Translations under genes and position numbers: made by a program
Shown here: piece after piece, positions 1 through 11,130 of the stretch
How the letters are laid out: each line of letters opens with the position of its first letter
Position numbering within the stretch: the first letter of the stretch is position 1
Assembly (NCBI GenBank): GCA_013054445.1
Contig: JAAMPI010000422.1
Span: forward strand, 1-38,335
DNA length: 38,335 nt
Direction: 5' to 3'
Origin: Cudoniella acicularis
Taxonomy: Eukaryota > Ascomycota > Leotiomycetes > Helotiales > Helotiaceae
Notes under the pieces: generated by a model
Databases searched by the model: none
Seen by the model: only the letters and a program-made list of their open reading frames with translations
What the model was told of the DNA's origin: nothing

Positions 1-420
1 TTTTCGCGCCGGAAGGATCGCATCATCTTGGTAAGGCATCTTCTGGGGAGTGGTACGCGCATCGCGGATCGTGGAAGGAGTATCTGTAGTGGATATTGAA
101 GTGTGAGGACGTTTGCGAGTAGAGGGGTCATCGGGAGCGGGGTCTTTTGGTATAGGGAAGCCGGAGGGCGTGCGGTTTGGGATGATGGGTGTGTGTTTCG
201 AGGAGGCAGCGGCTGCTTCTGCTGCTATCGATCGTTCGCGGAGTGCTTTTGCTTTGAGTCTATTTTCCTCCTGCGAAGGGATCAGTCAGCGGGGTTGACT
301 CGAATTGGAGGCTGGAGGCAGGCGACGAACTATTCTACGGGTTACTTCCGGAGTGGGCGGAGAGATGGGATTCGGACGCGACAATGCGGGATTTGGAGGC
401 GGTGTGGATGGTCGTTCCAT
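1..420 (-). CDS. rad14: DNA repair protein Rad14/XPA homologue, N-terminal part (cut by window edge)
   Basis: Nucleotide excision repair damage-recognition factor; only the disordered N-terminus is present. Seen: ATG at 420-418, then 30 codons (exon 420..331) rich in Pro. A 60-nt intron at 330..271 has donor GTTCGT, branch GCTGAC and acceptor TTCGCAG. A second exon, 270..1, stays open for 90 codons and leaves the window in frame. Across the junction the protein reads RRIEENRLKAKALRER, which matches the conserved start of XPA/Rad14 proteins, where a basic helix (IExNRLKAxxxR) follows a Pro-rich leader. Without splicing, exon 1 hits a stop at once, so the intron is well supported. The upstream frame is closed by TAA before any other ATG. 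The zinc finger and DNA-binding domain should lie to the left of the window. Family assignment rests on this short motif only. Confidence 0.72.
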
Positions 421-829
421 GATCGCTAGATGATTCGTGGGGTTTGAGAGGTGATCAATTCTTTAGCTTTAATGTGGTTGCGACAAGGCTGAAGCAGTGG
501 CGAAATACTCGAGAAACCTCCACAGCCTTGGAGTTTTTGCTTACGTAGGCGCCGCTTCGGAAATGCCTCTACGTCAAGACAGTGTGTTCACACCAGAAAC
601 TTTTCAAGGGGATGTTTGTGACGGTGAATAGAAAGAGTGTACCTGCATTCAATATGCCGCAGAACCATAGAATTTTTTTTATCTGTGGTCTCGCGACACC
701 TAAAAATACAGCAAGGATCCAGTGGCCCTCCATCTACCCCCATTTTTGCCCAGCCAGCTCAGCCTATACACGTACAATACCGGCAGTATATTTATGGGCA
801 AGTTATGTTTGTTCCCCTCAGTCAAACAT
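421..829. other. Intergenic, Rad14 5' side and Pho88 3' side
   Basis: About 400 bases between the start of the rad14-like gene and the stop of the pho88-like gene, both on the minus strand. It should hold the rad14 promoter and the pho88 3' untranslated region. I see no coding frame, RNA gene or repeat in it. Confidence 0.6.
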
Positions 830-1521
830 CTATTCGTCCTTAACACCGCCACGCCCAGCCTTCTCCGCAGTCTCAATAGTCTTCTTGTCCTGTGTTGGTG
901 CAGCTCCTCCTTGGAGAGCACTCATGAACCCAGCAGCTGCCTTGAATGGTCGCTTCATATCTCCAATAGCTGGCTTGCCGAAGAGATGGATATTGACCTC
1001 ATTGCCCTCGAATGCGCCCTTGAGTGGGATGATGGATTGGATCAAAAGCGGGTTGGTGTACTTGAAGTAGAGGTGCATGACAGCCATCATTCCAACGCCC
1101 ATCATCTGCGCCTTGTAGAGAGCCTTCATTTGGTCAACATCGTATTTGTGGACGGTGGTTGTGATAAGCTTTGGCTCTTCGGTGGATCCCATTTGAGGTT
1201 GGTCGACGTATTTGAGGGTAGTCATGTCTGCAGAAAGGTCAGCAAAGTTTCCAGCGCACAAGAAGCGCAACTGGGCGCATACCCTTCTTCTTGTTAATCA
1301 AGTAGTGGGTGTAGGCGTAAATCGAGATGATGATAACGTTGGACGCGATGTATCCGGCCCGGACAAGCAACAAGACGTTTGGATCCTCCAAGGGGATTCT
1401 TTTCGAGACTTGCATCATCACGAGGATGATTACCAAGTTGGTTCTGCGCAGAAAAATCAGTATCGCGGCGCAAAGAACAGAGAAGCTTGTTGGCATACAT
1501 CTGAGGGCTAATGCCGGCCAT
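830..1521 (-). CDS. pho88: Pho88/SND3 family ER membrane protein
   Basis: ER membrane protein of the SRP-independent (SND) targeting route, originally described as affecting phosphate transport in yeast. Three exons on the minus strand: 1521..1499, 1443..1283 and 1227..830. Both introns are 55 nt with GTATGC donors, TACTGAT or GCTGAC branch sites and GCGCAG/CTGCAG acceptors. The spliced product is 193 aa, the usual family size. It begins MAGISPQITNLVIILVMM, followed by the family signature KRIPLEDPNV, a second hydrophobic helix ending at INKKKDMTTLKYV, and the conserved block MGVGMMAVMHLYFKYTNPLL near residue 110-130. Both splice junctions fall inside conserved sequence and restore it exactly, so the model is firm. 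The C-terminus is charged and ends GGVKDE. No lesions. Confidence 0.95.
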
Positions 1522-2392
1522 TTTTGCGGTATTGGGGAGAATGGACTGGAAGATCGGATATGGTGGAAGAAATTGAAGGCGAAGTCGTAAGTAAATGCGA
1601 CCAAGAAGTAGAAGAAACCGGGTCGAAGTTGGATGCGATTGCAATTGCGATTGTTATGAAAAGGCAGAAGTGGAGGACGACGACTCGGGAAGGAAATTAT
1701 TGTGGTGCTGCGTAATGCTGCTGGTAAATGTGTCGCGATCAGAAGCCCATGGAAACCCCGATCGCCGAAATTTCGGAAGCGGCGAGGTGCTAGTAAAGAA
1801 GCGCGCCCCACCACAGCAAAGGACACCTGGACCTTCACCACGGATACGGGATTGCCGAGCTTTGTTCTCCCCCCTTTTCGCCCCTGAAGACAGTTTCCAC
1901 ATTTGAAAAATGGAGGCCACAAATGTTATTTATCAGGAATCAGTAATAAATATGCGTTGCAAGGCCAAAATGTGACTGGTATTGTGTACCGTCAACGGCG
2001 GTCACTAAAACTTCACAGCTCTTTGTCTAGGCTGCAAGTGAAGTCAATGAATTTCAACACAGCAGGTTTGATATTGAGAACTGCACTATCCCCGACCACC
2101 AAGTCTTGCCATCTCCTGTAATTTGCCCGGCTACCATGGCTCTGATTTCCTAAATCGGGATTTTGCAGATCCTTAATTCATTGAAGCACCTGTTCTCGTC
2201 CTATTCGCCCAAAGTCATGGATACAAACACCAAACATGGCGAGGAACCGTACTAAAAACTGGTTGCCTTCGTTTTGCACCTGAGTTTCATGGCTTCCGCT
2301 CGGTTCACTGCTTCGAGGCTCGCTGAAACTGCTGTATATATACCCGTTTTCAGCGCAAGTGGTTCCAATTCTCGGTAGACTTCACTTCCACA
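1522..2392. other. Intergenic, pho88 promoter side
   Basis: About 870 bases upstream of the pho88-like gene. Short open frames occur on both strands but none has recognisable protein content or splice signals. It probably contains the pho88 promoter and 5' untranslated region. Confidence 0.5.
2335..2342 (+). promoter_or_regulatory. TATA-like element ahead of ORF 2393
   Basis: An alternating TATATATA run sits 51 bases upstream of the ATG at 2393. The spacing would suit a core promoter for the low-confidence ORF that follows. The element is palindromic, so it could serve either strand or be chance. Confidence 0.25.
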
Positions 2393-3079
2393 ATGCTTCG
2401 CCAAAGTCACCATCACAACCCGACATCTTTCCATCACCAATTCTTTTTCTATACCCGAATACATAGCCCGCTATTCAGTTATCGCTGCATACCTCATACT
2501 TGTCACGGAACTTCCAGGCGAGGGATCGAGTCTGCCCTGGGCGTGTCGAAATATGAGGACGATTGTGGAGCCCTATCTCTATTCAACAGAAGTAGACAAA
2601 GCCAGCCTCACTGTAAACCTTTATGCAACCACAACAACTCCACACACTCACAAGAATCCAATTCTTGCCCATGCCACACTCCTCTCCCTGCCTGTCGTTC
2701 ATCACCATTCAATTCTCGTCACAATTCGGAACTTGAACATCTCACTCACAGCAAAACTTGCATTTCTCAAACCACACAAGACCTCATCAGAATCCCCGTT
2801 CATATCTGGGATAGTAAAGGTCGAAATCCCATCTGCTTCCAATGCATCGAACTTCAAAGCCGGGCCTTTACAGCAATCATTCCGCCTTGCGCAAGCATAA
2901 ATGACGTGTATGGGATTCTGAGTATGGATGCGGAAGTCAGGGCCTTGATGGAGTCTTGCGGAGTGGATATAATTGCCATTGCTGCTGGTGGAGAACAGAT
3001 TGGCCTCTGGAGGCTGGGAGATGTGAAGACTCTGGCGAAGTGGTGGGAATATTTGGTAGTCGTTGCATTGTGTGGGTGA
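2393..3079 (+). CDS. Hypothetical ORF, doubtful
   Basis: An uninterrupted 228-codon frame starting at ATG 2393, preceded by a TATA-like run. I recognise no family. The first 150 residues are rich in His, Ser, Cys and Asn, looking like an out-of-frame reading. The overlapping +1 frame at 2553..2900 (115 aa, starting MRTIVEPYLYSTEV) has more protein-like hydrophobic periodicity, so the true gene may use that frame. The last 60 residues (around DAEVRALMESCGVDIIAIA) look more natural. A spliced gene joining parts of both frames, or a decayed gene, is possible, but I found no convincing intron. I would not assign a function. Confidence 0.2.
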   Translation: MLRQSHHHNPTSFHHQFFFYTRIHSPLFSYRCIPHTCHGTSRRGIESALGVSKYEDDCGALSLFNRSRQSQPHCKPLCNHNNSTHSQESNSCPCHTPLPACRSSPFNSRHNSELEHLTHSKTCISQTTQDLIRIPVHIWDSKGRNPICFQCIELQSRAFTAIIPPCASINDVYGILSMDAEVRALMESCGVDIIAIAAGGEQIGLWRLGDVKTLAKWWEYLVVVALCG

Positions 3080-3257
3080 TGATTAGGGAATCTTGGCGAC
3101 CGCATTCTCCATACTTTGATGGTATGAATGAAATCGAATTCTTGCACATGCACTTGGCGTGAGCTCCGAGCTTCAATCCCTGAGAACCCGAAGATAATAG
3201 GTTACCCAATGGACGAAAGTCATCGAGATCGAGATTCCAACCCCTAGAAGAACCACA

Positions 3258-3974
3258 TCATTGATCTTCGTCTTCATCAAAATCCTCCCTAAAATCCCCA
3301 TACAGAACCTCGCAGACTCCCCCGAGCGGCACATCCATCACGGCATCCGTCCCCACACTCCACGCAGTCTTCCAATCCTTCAAGCTCGTCTCCGCCCGCT
3401 CCCTCTTTTTATTTCCCTGAGCCGTTTTCCTGCCTCTCCCATCCAACGTCGCAATATTCGCTGCATCATCGATAATCGTCTCAATTGAACTCAACGGCAG
3501 TGTAAGGTACCCCGTGTTGTAACTCGCCAATGCCACGTAGATGTATACTATCAACATCACCAGAAATGACGGCACAGCAAGAGACCACCATCGATTGGGG
3601 TAATAGTATATCCCAAGCGCATGCAGGAATGGCGATGGGAGGTATGACCAGAGGAGGTAGACGAGAAACGAAAGCGAGGAGAAGAGGTAGAGGACAAAGC
3701 CGTAATATTCGTAGGTTGGGACTTTTGGTGAGGCTCGTGGTACCGGCTCGAGTTCGTCGGCGGAACTATCTGGTGTCGTCGGTCGAGAAGGGCGGAGGAG
3801 GGATGTCAAGGAGGGCGAGGGAGGTAATGGTGTAGGTGGTCGATTATAAAAAGGGGGAGCGAAGAAGTTGTGCTGCTGTTGGAGCGGAGGGGATGGCGAC
3901 GAGCTCGAGGAGGAAGAATTGCGGTAGTGTGATTGGAATACAGCGTCGTCGTCGTCGGACGACAAGGGAGCCAT
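3258..3974 (-). CDS. gpi19: PIG-P/Gpi19, subunit of GPI-GlcNAc transferase
   Basis: Subunit P of the ER complex that adds GlcNAc to phosphatidylinositol, the first step of GPI-anchor synthesis. Single exon, 238 aa from ATG 3974. A longer frame exists upstream, but its first codon is TTG, so this is the first ATG. Residues 1-85 are a low-complexity Ser/Pro leader typical of filamentous fungal versions. The PIG-P domain follows: YEYYGFVLYLFSSLSFLVY (residues 88-106, first membrane helix), the conserved turn LPSPFLHALGI, then NRWWSLAVPSFLVMLIVYIY (second helix, about 128-147) and ASYNTGYLTLP. The tail is charged and ends FDEDEDQ. Both hydrophobic hairpin segments and the W-W pair are as expected for the family. 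No lesions. Confidence 0.93.
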   Translation of the reverse strand: MAPLSSDDDDAVFQSHYRNSSSSSSSPSPPLQQQHNFFAPPFYNRPPTPLPPSPSLTSLLRPSRPTTPDSSADELEPVPRASPKVPTYEYYGFVLYLFSSLSFLVYLLWSYLPSPFLHALGIYYYPNRWWSLAVPSFLVMLIVYIYVALASYNTGYLTLPLSSIETIIDDAANIATLDGRGRKTAQGNKKRERAETSLKDWKTAWSVGTDAVMDVPLGGVCEVLYGDFREDFDEDEDQ

Positions 3975-4778
3975 TGTGTGAGGGACCAGCAAGCTGTGTG
4001 TTGTGCAGACACCGAGATGAAGTTTGGATTGCGGACAAGCTTGATGTTATCGCCAATGTCGGTCAGCCTTATCGCCACGTGACATCACGCTTTAGACTTG
4101 CTCTCCATCCCGAAGTTGTCCCGCCTCTTCAACCATTCCCATTTCTTCCCATCAAGAACCACAAACAATCCAAGGCAGAGACACGTAAGAATCACACCTA
4201 AACATTCGCATTGACCGCTGCTAACAATACCAAAAAGAATATCATGGCTCGTACGCTTCCTAAAAGCAACCACGAAAAAATCGAGATTCGGGTCGGGGTC
4301 GAAGGCGAAAAGGGACCTCCAAGAGTTGCTGACGAATTCAACACAATAGTACGAAGCGTGCGGCGACTAGGAAGGCGTAGTCAATTATGTATATTTGGAG
4401 TTCGGAGTCAGGCTGCATGAACCTGAAATCTCGAAAGTAGTGAAGGAGAAGAATATTTCACAAGAATAGCGTCATACACCTGCTCACCGAGACACTGACC
4501 GTACATATCACCCTCCCTAGGTATACAGCAATTGGCCGGAATGATGGCTAGATGCGAATTTTGGACGGACAAACTATTTTTCCAGTGAACAATACCATTT
4601 CAACGAGGCGCGGAACTGCAAAACGTGCCTCTGCAGAGCTGCGATCAGAGTTCAGCCACAATGCTTTCCGTGTCTGTTGAACTCAGCTGAGCCTCTTGGC
4701 ATTCGCAAGGTTGTTCCGTTACGGAAGGCATAAATCTCGATCTCTTCCACGTCCCTGAGGACCAAGCAGTGCCAAATC
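3975..4778. other. Intergenic between gpi19 and hydrolase pseudogene
   Basis: About 800 bases. It holds the gpi19 promoter on the left and whatever promoter once served the hydrolase relic on the right. Short frames at 4085-4420 lack any recognisable content. Confidence 0.5.
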
Positions 4779-5877
4779 ATGGCTGCCATGACCACAGACC
4801 GTCACAAGCTGATTTAGAGACCATCAACGGCCAGCCTGCCAGATCTCCCTCCTGGAATCACGCGGCAATGAATCCATACTCTCAATGGCCAGCTCGAGCT
4901 TCTGTCTGCCGAACCGGAATCATCAGTCCCTAGAAAGAAGGCAATTCTCTTCCAGCATGACGGCTTTGGCTATGCTGCGGTCTGGTTGCCTTTTTTGGCC
5001 TATTTCTCAGCAAGAGGTCATCCCTGCTATGCATTGTCTCTGCGCGGCCATGGTGGCAGCTGGAAACCAGGATTCTTCCGAATGGTATGGATGACTGGAA
5101 AAGCTACTCTTACGGAAGACTTGGGATATGCCTTTACTTGGGTTGAAGCCTTCGAAAATGCAAAAATGGTTGTTTCGACCAAAAAGACCTGGTCCTCGTG
5201 GGCCATTCCGCTGGCGGTGGACTAGCTCAGTATTTCCTAAGTCAAGGCATGGGGTCAGTTGGAGGATTGGTTCTGCTTGCAGCCTATCCGAGTTATGGCG
5301 TGTCAGTTCCGAATCCCGCCTCGAAGACTTCCACATCCACTAATTCTTAACTAGACTTGGAGTCTACAAAAATTGGATCAAACTTGACCCGTGGTTTGCT
5401 CCTCGATATTACATTCGAGACCTTTGATATGCACGTTCTCTGCTTTCAACGACGATATTAGTTCACAGAGCTTTCTTTTCACCTGGTTTTCCCGTTGCTG
5501 AAGTCAGCAAATTTGAAAGTCAGATGCCCGAGTATGAAAGTATACTCTGGCCATTGGGTGTGATATTCCCGTTTGTGAACATGGAAATGGGTCTCGAAAA
5601 TAATATCGGCTGGAAAGCAGGTACGTCAAGGGTCTTGGTAATTGCTGGTGAAAGCGACAATCTGATGGGCGTATCACTCATGCAGAAAATGGCAGTGTTA
5701 TACAGGAAAGCTTGTTCAGGTTTCATGCACAACCCATCTTAACTGAACCAAGGGAAGAGCGGAGCAGGGGAGACGGTTAGCTTTAAGGTCATCAAGGCTT
5801 CATGCCACCACGTCCAAAACGATCTCCACTGGAAAGAGTGTGCCGAAAGGATCCTGGAATTTTTGCAACAACTTTAG
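4779..5877 (+). pseudogene. Alpha/beta hydrolase pseudogene
   Basis: Relic of an alpha/beta hydrolase (lipase/esterase-like), originally about 330 aa. From ATG 4779 one frame runs to 5225 but carries in-frame stops at 4815-4817 (TAG) and 4869-4871 (TGA). It encodes the expected N-terminal strands: KKAILFQHDGFGYAAVWLPF, then FSARGHPCYALSLRGHG. Near 5170-5185 the frame shifts, and the nucleophile elbow LVLVGHSAGGGLAQYF appears in the next frame (about 5187-5235), followed by GLVLLAAYP. Further shifts and a TGA lie around 5340-5430. A later segment reads RVLVIAGESDNLMG (acid-residue strand), and the end at 5806-5877 contains CHHVQNDLHW (histidine loop) before a TAG. The Ser, acid and His regions can all be recognised, but no single frame joins them. 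One stop (TAG for CAG) is a CpA-to-TpA type change. Not expected to be functional. Confidence 0.85.
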
Positions 5878-6578
5878 TCCGGGTAACTAGACGCATCAGA
5901 CTTTGTCTGCGATGGCTTGCATCATGTTATAATCCGCGAACTTTCTGGTTCTTAGCGGGTACAAGTCGAGTGAGACTCTTTCAGAAGCGGAGGCTCAAAG
6001 ACCTTCTACAAATTCAAAACATTCAACTCACAACCAATCATTGGCATCGGTTACGTTTTATTCACACCATACAGAGCTTTGCATTACGATATACGGTAGA
6101 ATTTATTGTTGTCGCGAAAGGACATTCAAAACCTTCAAATACTCGGAACGATTTCTTAATTTTTTCCCCTCCCCCTTTCACGTTCATCCTTTATCTCCTG
6201 TTAAGCTCACTTGCCCTCCGTTCCTTGATCAAGAATAGTTTTCACTACCCAACTAATACCCATGAATGTACTCTTCAGCGATTCCACGCAGTACGTACCC
6301 GCTCATATCACATGAACTACCTAGGCACCTTGTGTACAAGGCTACGCTATCCCTCATCCAGAAGGGACTGCAGAATTTACTGCCGCAGCAAGGCGGATAT
6401 GCAGGCTCTACCACAGCCCGCCTCCTCACACACAACAACGCTCGAGTAAGAGCCACTTTTGTTTGAAAACAATTGAACTATCCGAGGATCACCTTTGACC
6501 GTTCACCTTTCTCTCGGAGCGAGTTCATCATTTGGTATATTACATGGCTCGAAGGGCGGGAGACACCAAGCATATACC
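5878..6578. other. Intergenic, 5' side of NACHT-ankyrin locus
   Basis: About 700 bases with pyrimidine-rich stretches (for example around 6163-6180), as often seen in fungal 5' leaders. No supported gene; short ORFs on both strands have no recognisable content. Confidence 0.5.
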
Positions 6579-9500
6579 ATGGCTTCGAACCCAGTGGTTT
6601 CATTGGGCAATGACGACCCCTGGACTCTAGCCAAGAATCGCTTTCTGGCAGATCTCGATGAAAGTGAAGCCGAAATTTTTCACAGTGCAACTCTTGAGAA
6701 CCTCTATTATGGTGCAAGTAATGTCGATCGAGAAGATTCTCGCAAGAGCAACAGTTGATCGGTCCTGAGAACCCTTGCACCTCTGGTCTCCGCAATCGAG
6801 AGCTATGGCCAGGCTATGGATACTATTACGAATATCGCACCGTTTTATCTGGCGCCTATTTGGGGTGGGATACGAGTTTGTGCTTATTATGGCGAGGTCA
6901 CATGGGAAATTTTACAACAGGATTGTGGAAACTTTTGGGAGGATTGGGGATGTTTTGCCCAGATTTCGTAGGTCTTCATCTATTTCAATACCACATTCCA
7001 AATCATGTTACATATCGATTTTTTCCCCCTCCTCCGTCAAGGGCCAGAGGCCTCGTTCCTACATCCCTGCTAACCAATTCAGGTGATTACGAGCGGATTT
7101 TCGATCGAAACAAACACCAGCGTCTTACCCAAGCACTCGCAGATGCGTACCTGGATATTATCATACTTTGCACCCAGTTTCGAAAAACAATCCGAAATCA
7201 AAAAAACTCTGCCATTCGTAGAGTCCTCAAGCCATTATCTATAGATACTCAACTAGAGGATGCAGTTGAGCGCTTCCGCCAGCACAGACAGAATGTGGAA
7301 GAGGAGGCACGAACTTGTGATATGATTGAGGCTGCCGACGAGCGTAACAATCAGCTGTTGTTGCTTGCAGCAGAAAGACGAAGGAAGTTGCTCTCCAGAC
7401 TTTCCAACATAAACTGTCAATTCCGACATCGAAGGTTGCGCGACGCAAGACATCCAGGCACTGGCATCTGGCTAACAGAAGGCGAAGCATATCGGAATTG
7501 GGTTTCTTGTGAACAGTCTTCAATCCTATGCTGTTATGGAATTCGTGAGTGCCCAATCGCAAGCACCGTGGGCGTAAATATGCTGATCGATGACTGCTAG
7601 CTGGGTGTGGAAAATCAGTTCTTGCGTCGAGTGTCATCGATTCATTTGGGGAGAATGAGACAAGCCTTTTTTATTACTGTGACTACGCTGACAAGCGAAC
7701 CCTGGAGGTTACAAACGTCTTTGGGACTCTCGCTCGCCAAGTACTTGAAAAGGTCGATATCCTACCAGAAGACCTTGCAGCTGACATAGAAAGCGCGGAC
7801 CATGACGGGGAAAGACTCACGAGTATCTCCGAAACCCTCGAATTCTTTCGGCGATCGCTAGAGCTGCTCTTCCAGGAGGTTTTTATTGTACTTGATGGTC
7901 TAGATGAGGCCAGCGAGTCCCCTCAAATGGTTATATGTGACAGTCTCCGGGGGCAGTCGAATCGTTCTTCACGAACTATCAAGTTGTTCTTGACTGGGCG
8001 AGAGGATTTAGGTCCATTACTTCGCCCTGGGCCTGAGATTTCATATTCGCGTATTATGATGTCGTCAGCTTCTATTGCTCAAGACATTGAGAGCTATGTG
8101 AGAGCATCGACTCGGAAATGTATAGTTGAAGGTCTTTTGGTCATACGAAATCCAGATCTAGAAGAGCTCATTGTGCTGGAGTTAGTGAAAAGGGCCAACG
8201 GAATGTGAGTATTTGATTTTCCTGACAATCAAATTAGTAGTATTACTGTGTCTGACGTGAAATTTACAGGTTTTTATGGGTTGAATTCCAACTCTATGCT
8301 CTTTGCGAACCCGAATCTGACCATGAAATAAGACGGGTACTGCGAAATCTTCCTCGAACTCTCCGCGCTACCTATGATCGACTCCTTGCTAAAATCGAAG
8401 GACAAGAGAGGAAGGATATGATCCAGAAGATATTTAAGTGGGTTGTGTGTGCTAGACAACCTCTCCATGTTGATGAGTTGAGGGAAGGCATTGCATTCAC
8501 AATCGCCGACACCGAATGGAATCCAGAGAAGATTGCTTCAAACTTCAATCGCCTTGTCAGGGCCTGTAGCAATCTACTAGTCGTTGATGAAGAGACTCAA
8601 ATTGTGCAACTAGCACATCATACGGTTCATCAATATCTCTTGGAACACGGAGACCCCCGATTTCACTTCACCATGGATGAAGCGAATAACATGGCAGGAG
8701 AATTCTGTATTGCGTACCTAAACTTTTCTAATTTCGACAGCCAAATTACTCGGTACAAAGAGACTATTTACACGGATATGGTCACGTTGGGAAAAGTTGC
8801 GGGCCATGGGACACTAATCCCCTCCGGCAACGCAGGTGCAAAGGTCGTTCAGGCTTGGAATTTACTTCGGTATTCGAAATCGCCAGTGGAAATCGACATA
8901 TCTCGCCATTTTCCCCACCGAAAGGAAAGGGTTCTCGAGTTAACTGCTTTCAGTTTTCTCTCGTACGCGATAACGAATTGGATTTGGCATACTGCATCTT
9001 TCAAATACAACGCCAACAACGACACACATCGACGAAGAGACACCCTGTTTAAGAATTTAATTCACGAGAATAAAGGGTTGTTCAAATGTAGACCATGGGA
9101 CTCTTCTCATGACTACGACGATAGGCTTACTCTTATCTCTTTACTTGGTTGGGCCTTTATGGCTAATCACGGTTTTCTCATTGAGATGGCCTTCAGTAAT
9201 AAAGACAATGGCAACGATAATTTTTCCCCTGGCGACTTCGTCCGGCAAGGATGGGAATGGCTGTTCTCGGAGGGCACATCATCCGCGACCTACATGCCCG
9301 TATTAATGGACATGCTGAACAACTTTTCGGCAGACTCTTATGTTATGGAGAAGCCTGAATTTGGCTGGCTTTACTCCAGATTCCTCTATGCTTGTCGAAA
9401 AGGCCACCTCGATGCCATTCAGATGTGTGCCTTCGAGCCATCGAGAATATTTGAGGACAATGAAATCCTTGATCACCTCACCGTAGAAGCTGCAGCACAT

Positions 9501-11130
9501 GGACATCTACCAGTCGTAATCTACTGTCTGGAAACGAATAACCCCTATTCTTGGGCGCGATCCGATTCTCCAAGAAAGATACGGTTCAAAGACCAAGCCT
9601 CTAGTGCTCTTGAGCGTGCGATCATTGCTGGTCATTCTGAGATTGTACAAAAGCTCGTTAGCTCAATTTCTGACAATGGATCTGACGCGGGCCAGGGTCT
9701 ATATTTCCATATTGTTCACGAGTTGATTCCGGATGAAGTGTGCTATTATAATCTACTCAGCGCCGCAATCGACAACGGCAAGCTTGGTGTTATTCAATCG
9801 CTCCTTTATATTAAGAGATCTCAGCGCGCTTTTCTACCTTTTACCATTCAGAGTCTAGACGATCCCAAGGTTCGGGATTCGTTTCTGGCGGCAATACAAA
9901 CCGGTCGTCAGCAAATAATTCAAATTATCCAATGCTTGTTAGAACAAGGTGTTGGTCCAAACGCCGTAGACAACCACGGAGAAACAGCTCTCATTGCGGC
10001 AATCAAGGTCTCTAACGTGCCTGCCGTTAGAACATTACTACAATTTGGTTGTTATCTAGGTAACACCTCCATGGGAATGCCTCTAACGATAGCTGCCTGT
10101 TTCAGCGGTGTTGGCAGTTTAGACATCTGCAAGCTCTTAATTCAACACAAGGCCGAGATCTTCCCGGAAACATTTGAAGATGTTGACCTTACAGCACTAG
10201 TATGCATTGATAATGAGGCGAGACTGTGTCTCAGTCCAACACCCCTTTATATGGCATGTTATTATGGAAACTCGGCACTTGTCAGGCTGCTTCTCACCAG
10301 CGGTGCTGCAGTAAACTTTGCAAGTCCTAGGTCACTAAACGTTTTCGCTCAGGTCGACGGAAAGGATGAGGTAATCCGCTCGATCGATTTTCGGTTACAG
10401 AACCTGAAGCCTGTACCTACAACTCCCATTCCAGTGTCATTTGGGAGCGCAGGGTATGGCTGGCGTTTTCCTATGTCTGCCGCGGCAAGCCGGCAGGACG
10501 GAGACTGCATTTCTACTCTTCTTGAATTTGCCTCTGCACGGAATTTAAGTCTTTCTCGCATCTCAAGGCGGATTGACCGGGGGACAGAGAGGCTAATCGA
10601 GAATTCTATCTTCAATGCCTCTTTAAAGAAATACAGAACAAATTTATCTCCCGGTGCCCGGAATCTTTTACGTCGAGCGCAAAAAAAAGGTTTTGCCTCG
10701 AACACAGACGTCAAAATATGCTGTAGCGGTCCCAGGTGTACATGAGCTTGGTGCTGGTAGAGAGAATGAAATAAAAGAGCATCTCATGCGAAGTGTACGG
10801 AACTCGGTATGGAATACTCGGTGGGCTTCTCAAAAGGAGCTTTGGCAAATATCTTGCAACGATAACACGTCAAGAGAGCAGACACTCACATTTGAGGAAT
10901 GGTGGAACTTGCAAATGGGAACTCAGACCACTGAAGATGAGCTATCGGGGAGAATTATAACGCCGTTCTCTTTTCCCTTGAGAACAGTTACAGATATTTA
11001 CTGGTACCGAGCTCCTTTTTGGGAGAAGGCGTATTTGCAGCCATCTCTCCGTCCACATATACCTGCCCTTTGCGAATTACCTGCTTCACCGATAGCTGAA
11101 TGGTTGCATTCAATGCAAACTTATGACTAG
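6579..11130 (+). pseudogene. NACHT-ankyrin STAND protein (NLR-like), interrupted
   Basis: NLR-architecture protein; in fungi such proteins are linked to non-self recognition and incompatibility. Start ATG 6579 sits in ACCATGG. Exons: 6579..6967, 7083..7544, 7601..8204 and 8270 onward; introns of 115, 56 and 65 nt have good donors, branch sites and acceptors, and phases agree at all three. Domains: an N-terminal region resembling the fungal DUF7708 type (DPWTLAKNRFLADLDESEAE to about residue 210); NACHT with P-loop GIPGCGKSVLASS (split by intron 2) and Walker B VFIVLDGLDEA (7879-7911); a winged-helix region with HHTVHQYLL; then degenerate ankyrin repeats from about 9360 to 10330. Lesions: TGA at 6756-6758 where Arg is expected, one extra base near 6877, and one extra A in the A8 run 10681-10688, after which the +1 frame continues to 11130. 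Restored length would be about 1437 aa. Either a pseudogene or a gene with sequence errors; the stop argues for the former. Confidence 0.8.
8270..10745 (+). CDS. Longest intact exon of the NACHT-ankyrin locus (winged helix plus ankyrin repeats)
   Basis: This is part of the locus described at 6579..11130, listed because it is the longest unbroken stretch and what a gene caller is most likely to report. It begins after the acceptor at 8268-8269 and reads FLWVEFQLYALCE, the end of the NACHT module, then LRNLPRTLRATYDRLLAKI (conserved helix before the winged helix). Ankyrin-type helices include ALERAIIAGHSEIVQKLV, TALIAAIKVSNVPAVRTLL and TPLYMACYYGNSALVRLLL. The frame ends at TGA 10743-10745, 55 bases after an A8 run. 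The +1 frame then stays open with plausible sequence (FEEWWNLQMGTQ, EKAYLQPSLRPHIPAL) to TAG 11128-11130. Confidence 0.65.

Noticed and set aside
103..429. Plus-strand ORF of 108 codons at the left edge
   Set aside because: It lies opposite the spliced Rad14/XPA reading frame, and its Gly/Arg/Cys-rich translation looks like a shadow.
722..1297. 191-codon plus-strand ORF
   Set aside because: Antisense to the Pho88 gene, which has two precise introns and conserved sequence throughout.
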